A stretch of 64,000 bases of DNA from Sphingomonadales bacterium UBA2369 (GTDB lineage: Bacteria; Pseudomonadota; Alphaproteobacteria; Sphingomonadales; Sphingomonadaceae), in assembly GCA_002344055.1 (NCBI GenBank), contig DDTH01000022.1:1-64000 (forward strand), in the 5' to 3' direction. The notes under the pieces are model-generated. The model was not told the DNA's origin, searched no databases, and was given only the letters and a program-made list of their open reading frames with translations. Positions 52,469-61,018 of this stretch are shown piece by piece; position 1 is the first letter of the stretch, and each line of letters begins with the position of its first letter. Made by a program: the position numbers and the translations under genes.

Positions 52469-53065
52469 ATGGTGCGGTTGATCCTGAGCGCGGCGATGGC
52501 CGCGGTGGCGATGCTGGTCGCCGGCTTCATCTTCTTCGCCTCGCCGTTGAACGGCATCGGCACGCGCACGCTCGGCGACGAGCAGGCCGCGCAGATGCAG
52601 GCCTCGCTGAAACAGATCATCCCCGCGACCGGCACTTATGCCGTACCCAATCCGGACACCGCCGCGCAGACCGTGATGTATGGCGGCGGCCCGGTCGCTA
52701 CCGTCCACTTCAACGCGTCGGGCTATGCGGCGGGAGACGCGACCATGCTGCTCTGGGGGCTGGCGTTGAATTTCATCACCGCCCTCCTTGCAGGGCTGGG
52801 GCTGCTGGCGCTCGGCGGCCGGGCAAGCGATTTCCCGTCACGCGCCCGTCTGGTCGTCCTGCTCGCGGCGGGCGCATCGCTCTATATCCACCTCGGCCGC
52901 GCGCTCTATCTGCACCATGACCTCACCAACGTGCTCTTCACGATGGTCGGCGACGGGCTGGCCCTGGCGCTCGGCGGCCTGGTGGTCGCCTGGTTCCTGC
53001 CCTCGCCCGCGCCATCCGGCGCGATCACGCACAAGCTCGTCAGCCGCGAAAGCGACCTAGAGTAG
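52469..53065 (+). CDS. Membrane protein, unknown function
   Basis: The 198-residue protein has an N-terminal anchor (residues 3-22), a soluble part of about 65 residues, and three further membrane segments (about 90-110, 122-142 and 150-170). Family not recognised. It converges with the atp12 gene and overlaps it by 9 bp. Confidence 0.72.
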   Translation: MVRLILSAAMAAVAMLVAGFIFFASPLNGIGTRTLGDEQAAQMQASLKQIIPATGTYAVPNPDTAAQTVMYGGGPVATVHFNASGYAAGDATMLLWGLALNFITALLAGLGLLALGGRASDFPSRARLVVLLAAGASLYIHLGRALYLHHDLTNVLFTMVGDGLALALGGLVVAWFLPSPAPSGAITHKLVSRESDLE

Positions 53066-53746
53066 AGCCAGGAAGCGCCCGCCCGCATAGAAGTCGCGGC
53101 GGCGGTTGGCGAGCGCCGCGACGGCTTCCTCGTCGGCGCCCCATTTTTCCGTCTGCCAGCGTTCGTCCGCAGTCGCCGCATCCCACGCCTGATCCGGCGT
53201 GAACGCGCTCTCCGCCACCGCCAGCGCGATCACCAGCGAACCGCTGACGGTCACAAGCGGCGACAGGCCGGCCAGCTCGAACGGATTGCGTGACCCCACC
53301 GCCTTGCCCAGCCGCTCCACCGTCGCTTCGGGCTGCGGCATATGGACAATACCCGCCGTCACCTTCAGCTCGACATCATAGCGGCTGCGCGCCCAGGCCA
53401 GATACGGGTCCCAGGCTTCCGCCTGCCACTGCGCAAGCTCCACCGGCGCCTCCGCGCGATAGCAGAGCAGATCATTCTCTCCGTAACGCGCCAGCCCCGC
53501 CGCGAAGGTCGCCGGATCGGGCGCGATCCGGTCGATCGCGGCATTGGCGAGGCCGGTCAGCGGCATCGCACGCGGATCGATCGTTTCGTCCTGCCCGCGC
53601 CATTCCTCGGCAATGCCGTCACCGAGCGCCGCGCTCGGCACGGCGAGCGGCACCCGGCCTGGCGTCTTTACCGGCCGTCCGTCGAGCAGCAGGCCGAAGC
53701 CGTCATCTGACGGCGCGACCGAAACATCCTTATAGAAGCGCTTCAT
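53057..53746 (-). CDS. ATP12 family chaperone for F1-ATPase assembly
   Basis: The 229-residue protein has the ATP12 family features: RFYKDVSVAPSDDGFGLLLD, GRPVKTPGRVPLAVPS, PLTGLANAAIDRIAPDP and CYRAEAPVELAQWQAEAWDP. It binds the F1 alpha subunit in mitochondria and in alphaproteobacteria. ATG 53746 overlaps the upstream stop (ATGA). Confidence 0.94.
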   Translation of the reverse strand: MKRFYKDVSVAPSDDGFGLLLDGRPVKTPGRVPLAVPSAALGDGIAEEWRGQDETIDPRAMPLTGLANAAIDRIAPDPATFAAGLARYGENDLLCYRAEAPVELAQWQAEAWDPYLAWARSRYDVELKVTAGIVHMPQPEATVERLGKAVGSRNPFELAGLSPLVTVSGSLVIALAVAESAFTPDQAWDAATADERWQTEKWGADEEAVAALANRRRDFYAGGRFLALL

Positions 53747-53985
53747 CGCCGGTCGTTTTTCTTCCACCGGCGCGCCAGCAGGCGCGGCGCGAAGAAACTG
53801 ATTGCAAGCCCGATCAGCGCCAACGGGAAGCCGAGCACCGATCCACCCGTCACGACATAGCTGCTCTGCCAGAGCAGGATCCCGAACAGCCCCAGCGCCG
53901 CGCCCAGGATCGTCGCGAGGTTGATCAGGATGAAGCGGTTGCGCCAGGTCGCGTGACTGATTTCAGGTCGCGGTTCGTCGCTCAT
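53743..53985 (-). CDS. Small membrane protein upstream of atp12
   Basis: The 80-residue protein has two membrane helices (residues about 20-40 and 48-68) and basic ends. Start and stop both overlap neighbours (rluC stop and atp12 start) by 4 bp, so all three are cotranslated. Family not recognised. Confidence 0.75.
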   Translation of the reverse strand: MSDEPRPEISHATWRNRFILINLATILGAALGLFGILLWQSSYVVTGGSVLGFPLALIGLAISFFAPRLLARRWKKNDRR

Positions 53986-55073
53986 CGCCTGCTCCCTCCC
54001 GATGAACGGCTGCGCCGCTCGCCGCGGCGGCCCTTGCGGACCTGCTTGGCATGCTGGCGCGCCTTGGCCTTCTGGTCCGCGCGGGTCGGCGGCGGCGCAT
54101 CCTCGATCGGCAGGTCCCCAGCGTCCGGATCGAAGCCCAAAGAGGCCAGAGTCGCGGCAAAATGCTCCGGCGGTTCGGCCATCACGTCGATGCGACCGCC
54201 ATCGGGATGGTCGATCCGCAGCCGCCGCGCATGCAGATGCAGCTTCCGGCTGATCGAACCGGTCAGATAGGATTCCGGCCCGCCATATTTGCCATCGCCG
54301 ACGATCGGGTGGCCGATCGCCGCCATATGGACGCGCAGCTGGTGGGTGCGACCGGTGAAAGGCTGCAATTCCACGAAGGCGGCGCGATTGCCGGCCCGCT
54401 CGACCACCCGGTAGCGGGTCTTGGCGACCTGACCCTCTTCCTCGTCGACATGCATCTTCTCGCCGCCCGTCCCCGGCTGCTTGGCGATCGGGAGTTCGAT
54501 GATGCCGTCCTCGACCGACGGCACGCCGGTCACGACCGCCCAGTAGATTTTCCGCGCCGTCCGCCCGGAAAAAGCCTTGGAGAAGAAAGCCGCCGCGCGC
54601 GGCGTGCGCGCCACCAGCAGCACGCCGGACGTGTCCTTGTCGAGCCGGTGGACCAGCTTGGGCCGCGCCGCATCCTCCGCCACCAGCCCGCCGAGCAGAC
54701 CGTCGACATGCTCCTTGGTCTTGGTCCCGCCCTGCGTGGCGAGGCCCGGCACCTTGTTCAGCACGATTGCGGCGGGATCTTCCTCGATCACCATCGAGCG
54801 GGCGAAGGCGATCTCCTCCTCGCTCAGCTTCGGCCGCTCGCGGCGCGGCGCGGATTCCGGAACGGGTTCGATCGGCGGGATGCGGATGACCTGCCCGGCC
54901 TCGATCCGGTCGCCCGGCGCCGCCCGCTTGCCATCGACGCGCAACTGGCCCGTGCGGGCGAGACGCGCGACAGCGGTGAAATTCGTTTCGGGCAGGTTGC
55001 GCTTGAACCAGCGGTCCAGGCGGATGCCGTCATCCTCTTCGGTAACGGTGAAAGTGCGCACGTCCTGGCTCAT
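53982..55073 (-). CDS. rluC: RluA-family pseudouridine synthase (RluC-like)
   Basis: The 363-residue protein has an N-terminal S4 RNA-binding domain (GIRLDRWFKRNLPETNFTAV) and the catalytic HRLDKDTSGVLLVART (Asp of HRLD). FTGRTHQLRVHMAAIGHPIV follows, and a very basic ~35-residue C-terminal tail with KARQHAKQVRKGRRGERRS. The RluC/RluD class modifies 23S rRNA. ATG 55073 overlaps the crcB stop (ATGA). Confidence 0.93.
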   Translation of the reverse strand: MSQDVRTFTVTEEDDGIRLDRWFKRNLPETNFTAVARLARTGQLRVDGKRAAPGDRIEAGQVIRIPPIEPVPESAPRRERPKLSEEEIAFARSMVIEEDPAAIVLNKVPGLATQGGTKTKEHVDGLLGGLVAEDAARPKLVHRLDKDTSGVLLVARTPRAAAFFSKAFSGRTARKIYWAVVTGVPSVEDGIIELPIAKQPGTGGEKMHVDEEEGQVAKTRYRVVERAGNRAAFVELQPFTGRTHQLRVHMAAIGHPIVGDGKYGGPESYLTGSISRKLHLHARRLRIDHPDGGRIDVMAEPPEHFAATLASLGFDPDAGDLPIEDAPPPTRADQKAKARQHAKQVRKGRRGERRSRSSGGSRR

Positions 55074-55444
55074 GCCACCGCCCTCCCGAGCATCAATCCC
55101 GCGAACAGCAGCAAGGTCGATCCGACTACCGAGGCGAGAATATAGCCCAGAGCGGCGCCGAGCGCCCCGCCCTCGACCATCACAACGACTTCCAGGCTGA
55201 AGGCGGAGAAAGTCGTGAAGCCACCGAGAATGCCGACCCCGGCGAGCAGATGCACCGGGATGCCCGCGCCTTCGCGCAACACCGCGCCAGCCAGCACGCC
55301 CATCAGCAGTCCGCCGCTCAGATTGACGATCAGCGTGCCCCACGGAAAGCCGCCCGCGAACGCGCCTGCCGCCCACCAGCTCACGCCATAGCGCAAGCCA
55401 GCGCCCACCGCGCCGCCCGCCATTACAAGAAGAAGTCCGTACAT
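55070..55444 (-). CDS. crcB: CrcB fluoride channel (Fluc)
   Basis: The 124-residue protein has four helices, with GGAVGAGLRYGVSWW, the FPWGTLIVNLSGGLLMG pore segment with Asn, and GILGGFTTFSAFSLEVV carrying the conserved Phe/Thr/Ser. It exports fluoride as a dual-topology dimer. No fluoride riboswitch is evident upstream. Confidence 0.95.
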   Translation of the reverse strand: MYGLLLVMAGGAVGAGLRYGVSWWAAGAFAGGFPWGTLIVNLSGGLLMGVLAGAVLREGAGIPVHLLAGVGILGGFTTFSAFSLEVVVMVEGGALGAALGYILASVVGSTLLLFAGLMLGRAVA

Positions 55445-55491
55445 CGGGCCGCGCTTTAGGCGCGCGGCGCGGCTACGTCACCCCAGCGCGC

Positions 55492-56124
55492 TCAGCGCCC
55501 GCGATTGATGATCAGCGAGACGTTGGAGCCGCGCTGCTGCGGCGAGACGATCACCAGATAGGCCCCGTCATTCGCGCCGGTGCCGCCGAGCATATGGTCG
55601 CCATCCTTCAGCTCATGCTCGACATCGAAGCCGGCCCGCTGCGCGGCGCCGCGATAATGATCGAGCACCTGCTCCCAATTCTGGTCGGTCGAGAAGCTGA
55701 CCACGCGGACATGGCAATCGCCGCGATCGGCGCCCGCCGCCTCGGTGAGCCGCGCGCCGGGCGACATGCCGAACTCCGCGGGCAGTCGGTCCGCCCATTC
55801 ATTGCCCTGCTGAAAGGGTACACCGCAGGGCGAATTGATCGGCGTGCCCGGCGCAGCCGCCGAAGCGCGACCGGGATAGGGCGCCCCGAGCGGACGCTCC
55901 GGCGCGCGCACGCCGTCGGCATTGGCCTGTCCCACCAGGGTCGGATCGACCAGGATCTCGTCCTCGATCGCGCCGCTGATCGCCGGGTCGATATCGGCCT
56001 TGGCGATGTCCGCGTCGATCGCGGCGAGGCTGTTCTCTGTCGCGCCACCGCAGGCGGTCAGCAGTAGGGCGCTGACGGCGGCGAAAACGAACGGGCGGAT
56101 GCGAAGACGGGTCATGGGCGCCAT
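55492..56124 (-). CDS. Lipoprotein, unknown function
   Basis: The 210-residue protein has lipobox LLTAC after RIRPFVFAAVSA. The mature part is acidic then beta-rich, ending in VSPQQRGSNVSLIINRGR. The latter half (WEQVLDHYRGAAQRAGFDVE) is similar in layout to the lipoprotein at 56540, suggesting two related envelope proteins. ATG 56115 is an alternative start. Confidence 0.75.
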   Translation of the reverse strand: MAPMTRLRIRPFVFAAVSALLLTACGGATENSLAAIDADIAKADIDPAISGAIEDEILVDPTLVGQANADGVRAPERPLGAPYPGRASAAAPGTPINSPCGVPFQQGNEWADRLPAEFGMSPGARLTEAAGADRGDCHVRVVSFSTDQNWEQVLDHYRGAAQRAGFDVEHELKDGDHMLGGTGANDGAYLVIVSPQQRGSNVSLIINRGR

Positions 56125-56174
56125 TATGCCCCAACCTCTAGGCCAATGGGTGAGAAGACGTGGTTAATGCGGGG

Positions 56175-56543
56175 CTAGCGCGCCGCCTGTCCCGTTTCGG
56201 ACCAGAAGCGGAAGACTTTCTGCTGGGTCGCCGCGATGAAGCGCTGCGCCTCCGGCCCTTCCCATAGTCCTTCATAACCGTGCTTGCGGGCGCAGGCGAT
56301 CCACCAGCCTTGCCCCGGCAGACCGTCGCTCTGGCGCACCACCAGCACCGCCAGTTCCGGCTCCTCATCCGCCTCGGCCCGGCGATCCACTTCGCCCAGC
56401 ACCGCGACCAATTGCCGCATCTTAGGCCGCGAGAAGGAATAGCCGAGCCGCTCCAGCAACTCGGCATAAGTGAGCGCGTGCCCGGCCGAAGCGGCGGCGA
56501 CCAGATGGGCGCGCACCTCTTCAGGGTCGGCGAGCGCGTTCAT
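56175..56543 (-). CDS. Small protein, unknown function (wHTH-like start)
   Basis: The 122-residue protein has a first 50 residues (ADPEEVRAHLVAAASAGHAL, TYAELLERLGYSFSRPKMRQ) that look like a winged-helix type fold. The second half (GLPGQGWWIACARKHGYEGL) is beta-rich. ATG 56543 overlaps the upstream lipoprotein stop (ATGA). Such proteins are sometimes annotated as phosphoribosyl-related, without visible support here. Confidence 0.65.
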   Translation of the reverse strand: MNALADPEEVRAHLVAAASAGHALTYAELLERLGYSFSRPKMRQLVAVLGEVDRRAEADEEPELAVLVVRQSDGLPGQGWWIACARKHGYEGLWEGPEAQRFIAATQQKVFRFWSETGQAAR

Positions 56544-56974
56544 CGCCGCGGCGTCACCAGCACCATCGCAGTCGTGCCGCCGCCGCGCTGCTCCGCCAGC
56601 CGGACGGAGAAATCCCCCGCCGGCCGCGCGGTCGTGCCGCTCAGCACATGCTCGCCGCCCTCGTCCAATTCGCTGTGCAGGTTGAACCCGGCGGCGGCGC
56701 GGTACCAGCGCGCCACCTCGGCCGGCGCGTCCGGCGTGCGATAGGCGAAGGCGATCGCGCCATCGACCCGGCTGGCCGGCACGACTTCGGCGCGCGGCGG
56801 CAGCAGTCCCGCCGTCTCGACCGCCCGCACTTCTTCCGCGCGGGGAGCGACAGCCGGCGCGGCGGTGTCTGCATCGACCACTGGCTCGGCCCCGACCTCG
56901 ATCACCACGACCGCACCATTGCGAGGCTGCTGTCCGCAGCCCGCGAGCAAGGCCAGGCCGGTCATCCACATCAT
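56540..56974 (-). CDS. Lipoprotein, unknown function
   Basis: The ~144-residue protein has a short lipoprotein signal (MMWMTGLALLAGC). A Pro/Val/Asp-rich linker leads to a domain with DGAIAFAYRTPDAPAEVARW and YRAAAGFNLHSELDEGGEHV. The layout resembles the C-terminal half of the lipoprotein at 55492. GTG starts exist further upstream, but the ATG begins the signal. Confidence 0.7.
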   Translation of the reverse strand: MMWMTGLALLAGCGQQPRNGAVVVIEVGAEPVVDADTAAPAVAPRAEEVRAVETAGLLPPRAEVVPASRVDGAIAFAYRTPDAPAEVARWYRAAAGFNLHSELDEGGEHVLSGTTARPAGDFSVRLAEQRGGGTTAMVLVTPRR

Positions 56975-57018
56975 TGCCACAAGCTGACACACCGCCGCTG
57001 CCGTAACTCCGCCACCTG

Positions 57019-57960
57019 ATGCACGCGCCCTCGCCCGCTCTTGCCGCCCAGCGCCATCGCGCCGGGCTTTATTACGGGCTCGGCGCCTACCTCGCCTGGG
57101 GCGTGATGCCTCTCTATTTCAAGGCGCTGGCCCATGTCAGCCCCGGCGAGATCCTTGGACACCGCATCCTCTGGTCTTTGGTCCTGCTCGGCGGGCTGGT
57201 CCTCGCCTGGAAGCGCTGGCAACGCATTCGCGCCGCGATCGCCGACCGCAAGGTGCTGCTCACCCTGATGGCGACCTCGGCGCTGATCGCGGTGAACTGG
57301 CTCGTCTACATCATCGCCATCGTCACCGGCCATGTGCTGGAGGGCAGCCTCGGCTATTATCTCAACCCGCTCGTCAACATCCTGATGGGTGTGCTTTTGC
57401 TCGGCGAGCGGCTGACGCGGCCGCAGATCGCCGCGACCATCCTCGCCGCGGTCGGCGTCGCCATCCTCGCGGCGGGCGCAGGCTCGGGCCTGTGGATCAG
57501 CATCACGCTGGCGCTCAGCTTCGCCAGCTACGGCTTCCTGCGGAAGATCACCCCGGTCGAGGCGGTCGAAGGGCTGTCGATCGAGACCATCCTGCTCGCC
57601 CCGTTCGCGCTCGGCTGGATTCTCTGGCTGGAATCGCAGGGCACGGGCGGCCTGTCGACCTGGGACCCGCTCACGTCGCTCCTGCTGATCCTCGGCGGGG
57701 CGATCACCGCCATTCCTTTGCTGATGTTCACCGCTGCGGCCAAGCGCCTGCCCTTTTCGACGCTCGGCTTCCTGCAATATGTCGCGCCCTCCATCCAGTT
57801 CCTGCTCGCGGTTCTGGTGTTCGGCGAACATCTGACCTTTTCTCACATCGTCTGCTTCGGCGCGATCTGGACGGCGCTGATCATCTTCACCGCCGATGGC
57901 TGGCGCCGCGCGGTGGTGGCCCGGCGCGAAGCAGTCGCCGAAGCCTCGGGGCTTGCCTGA
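57019..57960 (+). CDS. rarD: RarD-type EamA transporter
   Basis: The 313-residue protein has ten predicted membrane helices in two EamA repeats. RarD motifs are GLGAYLAWGVMPLYFKAL, ILGHRILWSLV, LEGSLGYYLNPLVNILMGVL and FLQYVAPSIQFLLAVLVFGE. It was named for chloramphenicol resistance, but physiological substrates of the family are little known. It diverges from the lipoprotein gene at 56540. Confidence 0.92.
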   Translation: MHAPSPALAAQRHRAGLYYGLGAYLAWGVMPLYFKALAHVSPGEILGHRILWSLVLLGGLVLAWKRWQRIRAAIADRKVLLTLMATSALIAVNWLVYIIAIVTGHVLEGSLGYYLNPLVNILMGVLLLGERLTRPQIAATILAAVGVAILAAGAGSGLWISITLALSFASYGFLRKITPVEAVEGLSIETILLAPFALGWILWLESQGTGGLSTWDPLTSLLLILGGAITAIPLLMFTAAAKRLPFSTLGFLQYVAPSIQFLLAVLVFGEHLTFSHIVCFGAIWTALIIFTADGWRRAVVARREAVAEASGLA

Positions 57961-57987
57961 CCGGCCAACGAGTCGCATCCTGCGCGC

Positions 57988-58581
57988 ATGAGCAGGGACC
58001 CGCGCGTCGACGCCTATATCGAGGGGCGAGCCGATTTTGCCCGCCCCATCCTCAACCACATCCGGACCGCAATTCACGCCGCCTGTCCCCAGGTTGAGGA
58101 GGGCATCAAATGGGGCGTGCCCGCTTTCTCCTACAAAAGCCGGCCGCTCGCCGGGATGGCCGCATTCAAGGCACACGCCACCCTCGGCTTCTGGAACAGC
58201 AATGACGTGCGCGGCGACGATGCCAAGGCGGGCGCGATGGGGGATTTCGGGCGGCTCACCAGCCTCGCAGACCTGCCGGACGATTCGGCACTCGCAGGCA
58301 TCATTCGCGCCGGCATGGCGTTCATCGACAGCGGCGCGAAGCCCACGCGCCAACCCTCCGTGCGGCCCGAGCCGCAAATGCCCGACGATCTCGCCAGCGC
58401 ACTCGCCGCCAACTCTGCGGCGCAGGCCAGTTTCGATAGATTTCCGCCCAGTTGCCGCCGCGAGTATCTCGAATGGATCATCGAGGCGAAGCGCCCCGAG
58501 ACCCGCGCCAGGCGCATAGGCCAGGCGGTCGAATGGATGGCCGAAGGCAAAAAGCGGAACTGGAAATACGAAAAGTGCTGA
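57988..58581 (+). CDS. YdeI/OmpD-associated family protein (DUF1801)
   Basis: The 197-residue protein has a DUF1801-like N-terminal domain (RPILNHIRTAIHAACPQVEE, KWGVPAFSYKSRPLAGMAAF). A C-terminal YdeI/OmdA part follows, with FDRFPPSCRREYLEWIIEAK and ETRARRIGQAVEWMAEGKKR. Function unknown; linked in some species to stress. It converges with the lipoprotein genes. Confidence 0.9.
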   Translation: MSRDPRVDAYIEGRADFARPILNHIRTAIHAACPQVEEGIKWGVPAFSYKSRPLAGMAAFKAHATLGFWNSNDVRGDDAKAGAMGDFGRLTSLADLPDDSALAGIIRAGMAFIDSGAKPTRQPSVRPEPQMPDDLASALAANSAAQASFDRFPPSCRREYLEWIIEAKRPETRARRIGQAVEWMAEGKKRNWKYEKC

Positions 58582-58596
58582 GCGCGCTTCCCGGCG

Positions 58597-59046
58597 TCAC
58601 TGCTCGTTCTTGAACGCCTCGTCCGCCGCGCCTTCCTTGAATTCCGGCATGGTGGGGTCGGGCTGGGCAGGCGGCAGGCCGTTGCAGCGCGGCAGCGACA
58701 GGGTTCCCGCATCGGCGCAATCGCGCACCTGCACTTCCCCGCCCGGCGCCAGATAGATGGCGAAGGTCTTCCGCTCCTCCGGGCAGGTCGCGACCCACAT
58801 CTTCATGTTGCGATATTCTTCCTGATAGCCCGCATTGTCGACGCGCAGGCAGCGATAACGGCTGTCGCGGATCGCCCGCCGCATCGCCAGCCGCTGCCGG
58901 CCCGGGGTCAATTCCATCAGATCGTCGTGAAACGGATTGGCGATGCGGATGTCCGGTTCCGCTCCGTTCGCGCTCTCGACGACACGATCGCCGCCGCAAC
59001 CGGCAAGCGCCGCCAGACCTAGAAGCACGAGCGCGTGCCGGATCAT
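58597..59046 (-). CDS. Lipoprotein, unknown function
   Basis: The 149-residue protein has lipobox ALAGC after MIRHALVLLGLAA. The mature part has GRQRLAMRRAIRDSRYRCLR and three further cysteines (ATCPEERKTF, RDCADAG, LPRCNGL). Its AIRDSRYRC motif recurs in the upstream lipoprotein (AIRDARQPC), so the two are probably paralogues. It overlaps that gene by 4 bp. Confidence 0.75.
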   Translation of the reverse strand: MIRHALVLLGLAALAGCGGDRVVESANGAEPDIRIANPFHDDLMELTPGRQRLAMRRAIRDSRYRCLRVDNAGYQEEYRNMKMWVATCPEERKTFAIYLAPGGEVQVRDCADAGTLSLPRCNGLPPAQPDPTMPEFKEGAADEAFKNEQ

Positions 59047-59417
59047 TGCTTATTCTCCTCCGCGGGCATGACCGGCCGCACGATCGCCTGGCCGTCATCC
59101 CGGATCGCGACCGCATAGATCGCATTGTTTTCGCACGTTGCCATATAGACCGGCGTCCTGCCCGGCGTCTCGCTCAGCATGGATTCGCGGACATGCTGGC
59201 AAGGCTGGCGCGCATCGCGGATGGCCCGGAACAGCACGCCGTTGCGCTGCCCCTCCGAAAGGTCGCGCACGGCCTGCTGCGCGTTGGAACCGGCAGCATT
59301 TTCAGCGGCCACGGCCTCGTTCTGCGGAGCGGCGGCGCTCTTGTTCGCGTCACTTTCGCCGCAAGCCGCCGCCGCCAGAATCAGCATGCCCGCTCCGATC
59401 GCCCGCATTCCCGCCAT
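59043..59417 (-). CDS. Lipoprotein, unknown function (paralogue of downstream gene)
   Basis: The ~124-residue protein has lipobox AAAAC after MAGMRAIGAGMLIL. An Ala/Asn/Glu-rich linker leads to RNGVLFRAIRDARQPCQHVR and PVYMATCENNAIYAVAIRDD, matching the layout of the adjacent lipoprotein. ATG 59417 follows AAGGGG. It sits 4 bp after the Mla lipoprotein and is probably cotranscribed with the Mla operon. Confidence 0.72.
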   Translation of the reverse strand: MAGMRAIGAGMLILAAAACGESDANKSAAAPQNEAVAAENAAGSNAQQAVRDLSEGQRNGVLFRAIRDARQPCQHVRESMLSETPGRTPVYMATCENNAIYAVAIRDDGQAIVRPVMPAEENKQ

Positions 59418-59421
59418 CCCC

Positions 59422-60015
59422 TTATCCGCCGATCCAGCCTGCGACCTCGCCTGCGACCTGGTTCGACGCCTGGTTGAGCGCCGGGGCAACGGCCGCCGCG
59501 GTCTGCGCGGTCACGGGCACGCGCGCCTCGAACCGGCGGGTCTGCAGCGGCTGCCCGCGCCGCGTCTGCGCCGCTTCATAGACGACCACCGCCTCCATCC
59601 GCGCCGGCTCGAAGCCGAAGCGAAGCAACTGGCCACTCACAGTGACATTGGCCTCAGCCGCGAAATTGTTCGGATCGATCACCAGCCGTCCGGTGCGCAT
59701 CGCGATCGTCTCCGACAACAGGCGCCGGAACAATTCGGGCGGCGCCTCGATCCAGGTCGCGTTGGTCAGATATTCGATCGTGATCGCGTCGACATAGACG
59801 GGGATGCGCCGCGCGCTCACTTCGCGCGGCACGGTCGGGGTCAGCACGGCCACGCTCTCGCCCGACGCGCCGCTGCGTTCCGTTCCGGACGGCACCGCCG
59901 ATGTGGGCGTCAGCGTCAGATGCTCGGCCGGTGCGGAACCGCCGCCCAGGCAGCCGCCGGCCAGCAGCGCCAGCGCGGGCACCGCCATGATCTTGCTGAG
60001 CCGCTTCATCCACAT
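59422..60015 (-). CDS. ABC-type transport auxiliary lipoprotein of the Mla system
   Basis: The 197-residue protein has a lipoprotein-like leader (MAVPALALLAGGC; the lipobox LAGGC is atypical). The domain starts with a Thr/Pro-rich region, then VPVYVDAI-like RRIPVYVDAITIEYLTNATW and EAPPELFRRLLSETIAM, typical of PqiC-like auxiliary lipoproteins. It likely anchors MlaD to the outer membrane in phospholipid transport. ATG 60015 is chosen with GAGGTGG upstream. Confidence 0.82.
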   Translation of the reverse strand: MWMKRLSKIMAVPALALLAGGCLGGGSAPAEHLTLTPTSAVPSGTERSGASGESVAVLTPTVPREVSARRIPVYVDAITIEYLTNATWIEAPPELFRRLLSETIAMRTGRLVIDPNNFAAEANVTVSGQLLRFGFEPARMEAVVVYEAAQTRRGQPLQTRRFEARVPVTAQTAAAVAPALNQASNQVAGEVAGWIGG

Positions 60016-60025
60016 AATCACCACC

Positions 60026-61018
60026 TCATCTCGGCTCGTAATCGGGCAAGCGCTCGCTGCCGACCAGCCCGCCCACGCCCTGCTGCTCCAGCCTCTCGGT
60101 GATGCGCCGCAGCGATTCCGATGTCGCCCGCAGGTCCCTGAGCAACGCGCCGACATCCGGCAGGGTCCGCTCGGAGAAGGTCTGAATGCCCGGACGCGCT
60201 TCGTTCACCGCCGCCTGCAGCGCCTCAAGGCTGCGCGCCGCCGCGCCCAGCGTCGTACGCAATTCGGCGAAAGTCGCCGCGCCCTGCTGGTTGATCAGGC
60301 GATCGGTGCTGCCCGCCAGTTCGCCGAACCGCTCGATCGTCACGCCTGCACGGCGCATTGTTTCCTGCGCCTCCTGGAGTGTCGCCGTAATCTGCGGACC
60401 GCGATCGCCCAGTTCGCGGGTCAGCCGCTGCACATTCTCCAGGATCTGCGCGATGCTTTCCTGATTGCGCGGCGAGAAGAAGTCGGTGAGCCGCGCCGCC
60501 AGCAGGCGGAACTGCTCCAGCACTTCCGGCGCATTGTTCAGGATCGCCGCGAAACCGCCCGGCCGCGGTGGAATCAGTGGCACGCCATAGGGTCCTTCGG
60601 CGGTCAGCGACTGGCGCTGCCCTGGCGCCAGCGAGCGCGGCGTGGTCAGTTCGACCTGGATCGGCCCGGTGAAGCCGACCTGGCTGAGGCTCGCCGTGGT
60701 GCCGTCCGGCGCGTTGCGCTGCACGCTCTCGTTGGTCGGCGCGAGCACGGGGATCGATTCGTCCACCGTCACCCGCACCCGGATCACTTCGGGATTGCGG
60801 CGGTCCAGTTCGACCAGATCGACCTGCCCCACGGGCACGCCGGAATAGGTCACCTGCGCGCCCTTGGCCAAGCCGCCGACCGACTGGGTGAACAGGATGT
60901 CGTAGCTCTTGCGGCCTTCGCGATTGGGCTGGCTGAGCCAGATCAGGAAGAAGACCAGCCCGACCATAAGGCCGAGCACGACGCTGCCGACGATGATCGA
61001 ATTCGACCGGTTTTCCAT
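60026..61018 (-). CDS. mlaD: MlaD family protein (MCE domain)
   Basis: The 330-residue protein has one N-terminal membrane helix (residues about 7-27), then an MCE domain with YDILFTQSVGGLAKGAQVTY and SGVPVGQVDLVEL. A long helical C-terminus follows (coiled-coil-like, with many Arg/Leu/Gln), ending RITERLEQQG. It is much longer than E. coli MlaD (183 aa). MCE proteins form a hexameric periplasmic tube for lipids. ATG 61018 overlaps the mlaF stop. Confidence 0.92.
   Translation of the reverse strand: MENRSNSIIVGSVVLGLMVGLVFFLIWLSQPNREGRKSYDILFTQSVGGLAKGAQVTYSGVPVGQVDLVELDRRNPEVIRVRVTVDESIPVLAPTNESVQRNAPDGTTASLSQVGFTGPIQVELTTPRSLAPGQRQSLTAEGPYGVPLIPPRPGGFAAILNNAPEVLEQFRLLAARLTDFFSPRNQESIAQILENVQRLTRELGDRGPQITATLQEAQETMRRAGVTIERFGELAGSTDRLINQQGAATFAELRTTLGAAARSLEALQAAVNEARPGIQTFSERTLPDVGALLRDLRATSESLRRITERLEQQGVGGLVGSERLPDYEPR

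Noticed and set aside
55445..55491. Fluoride riboswitch before crcB
   Set aside because: The short upstream region does not show the conserved fluoride aptamer pseudoknot sequences.
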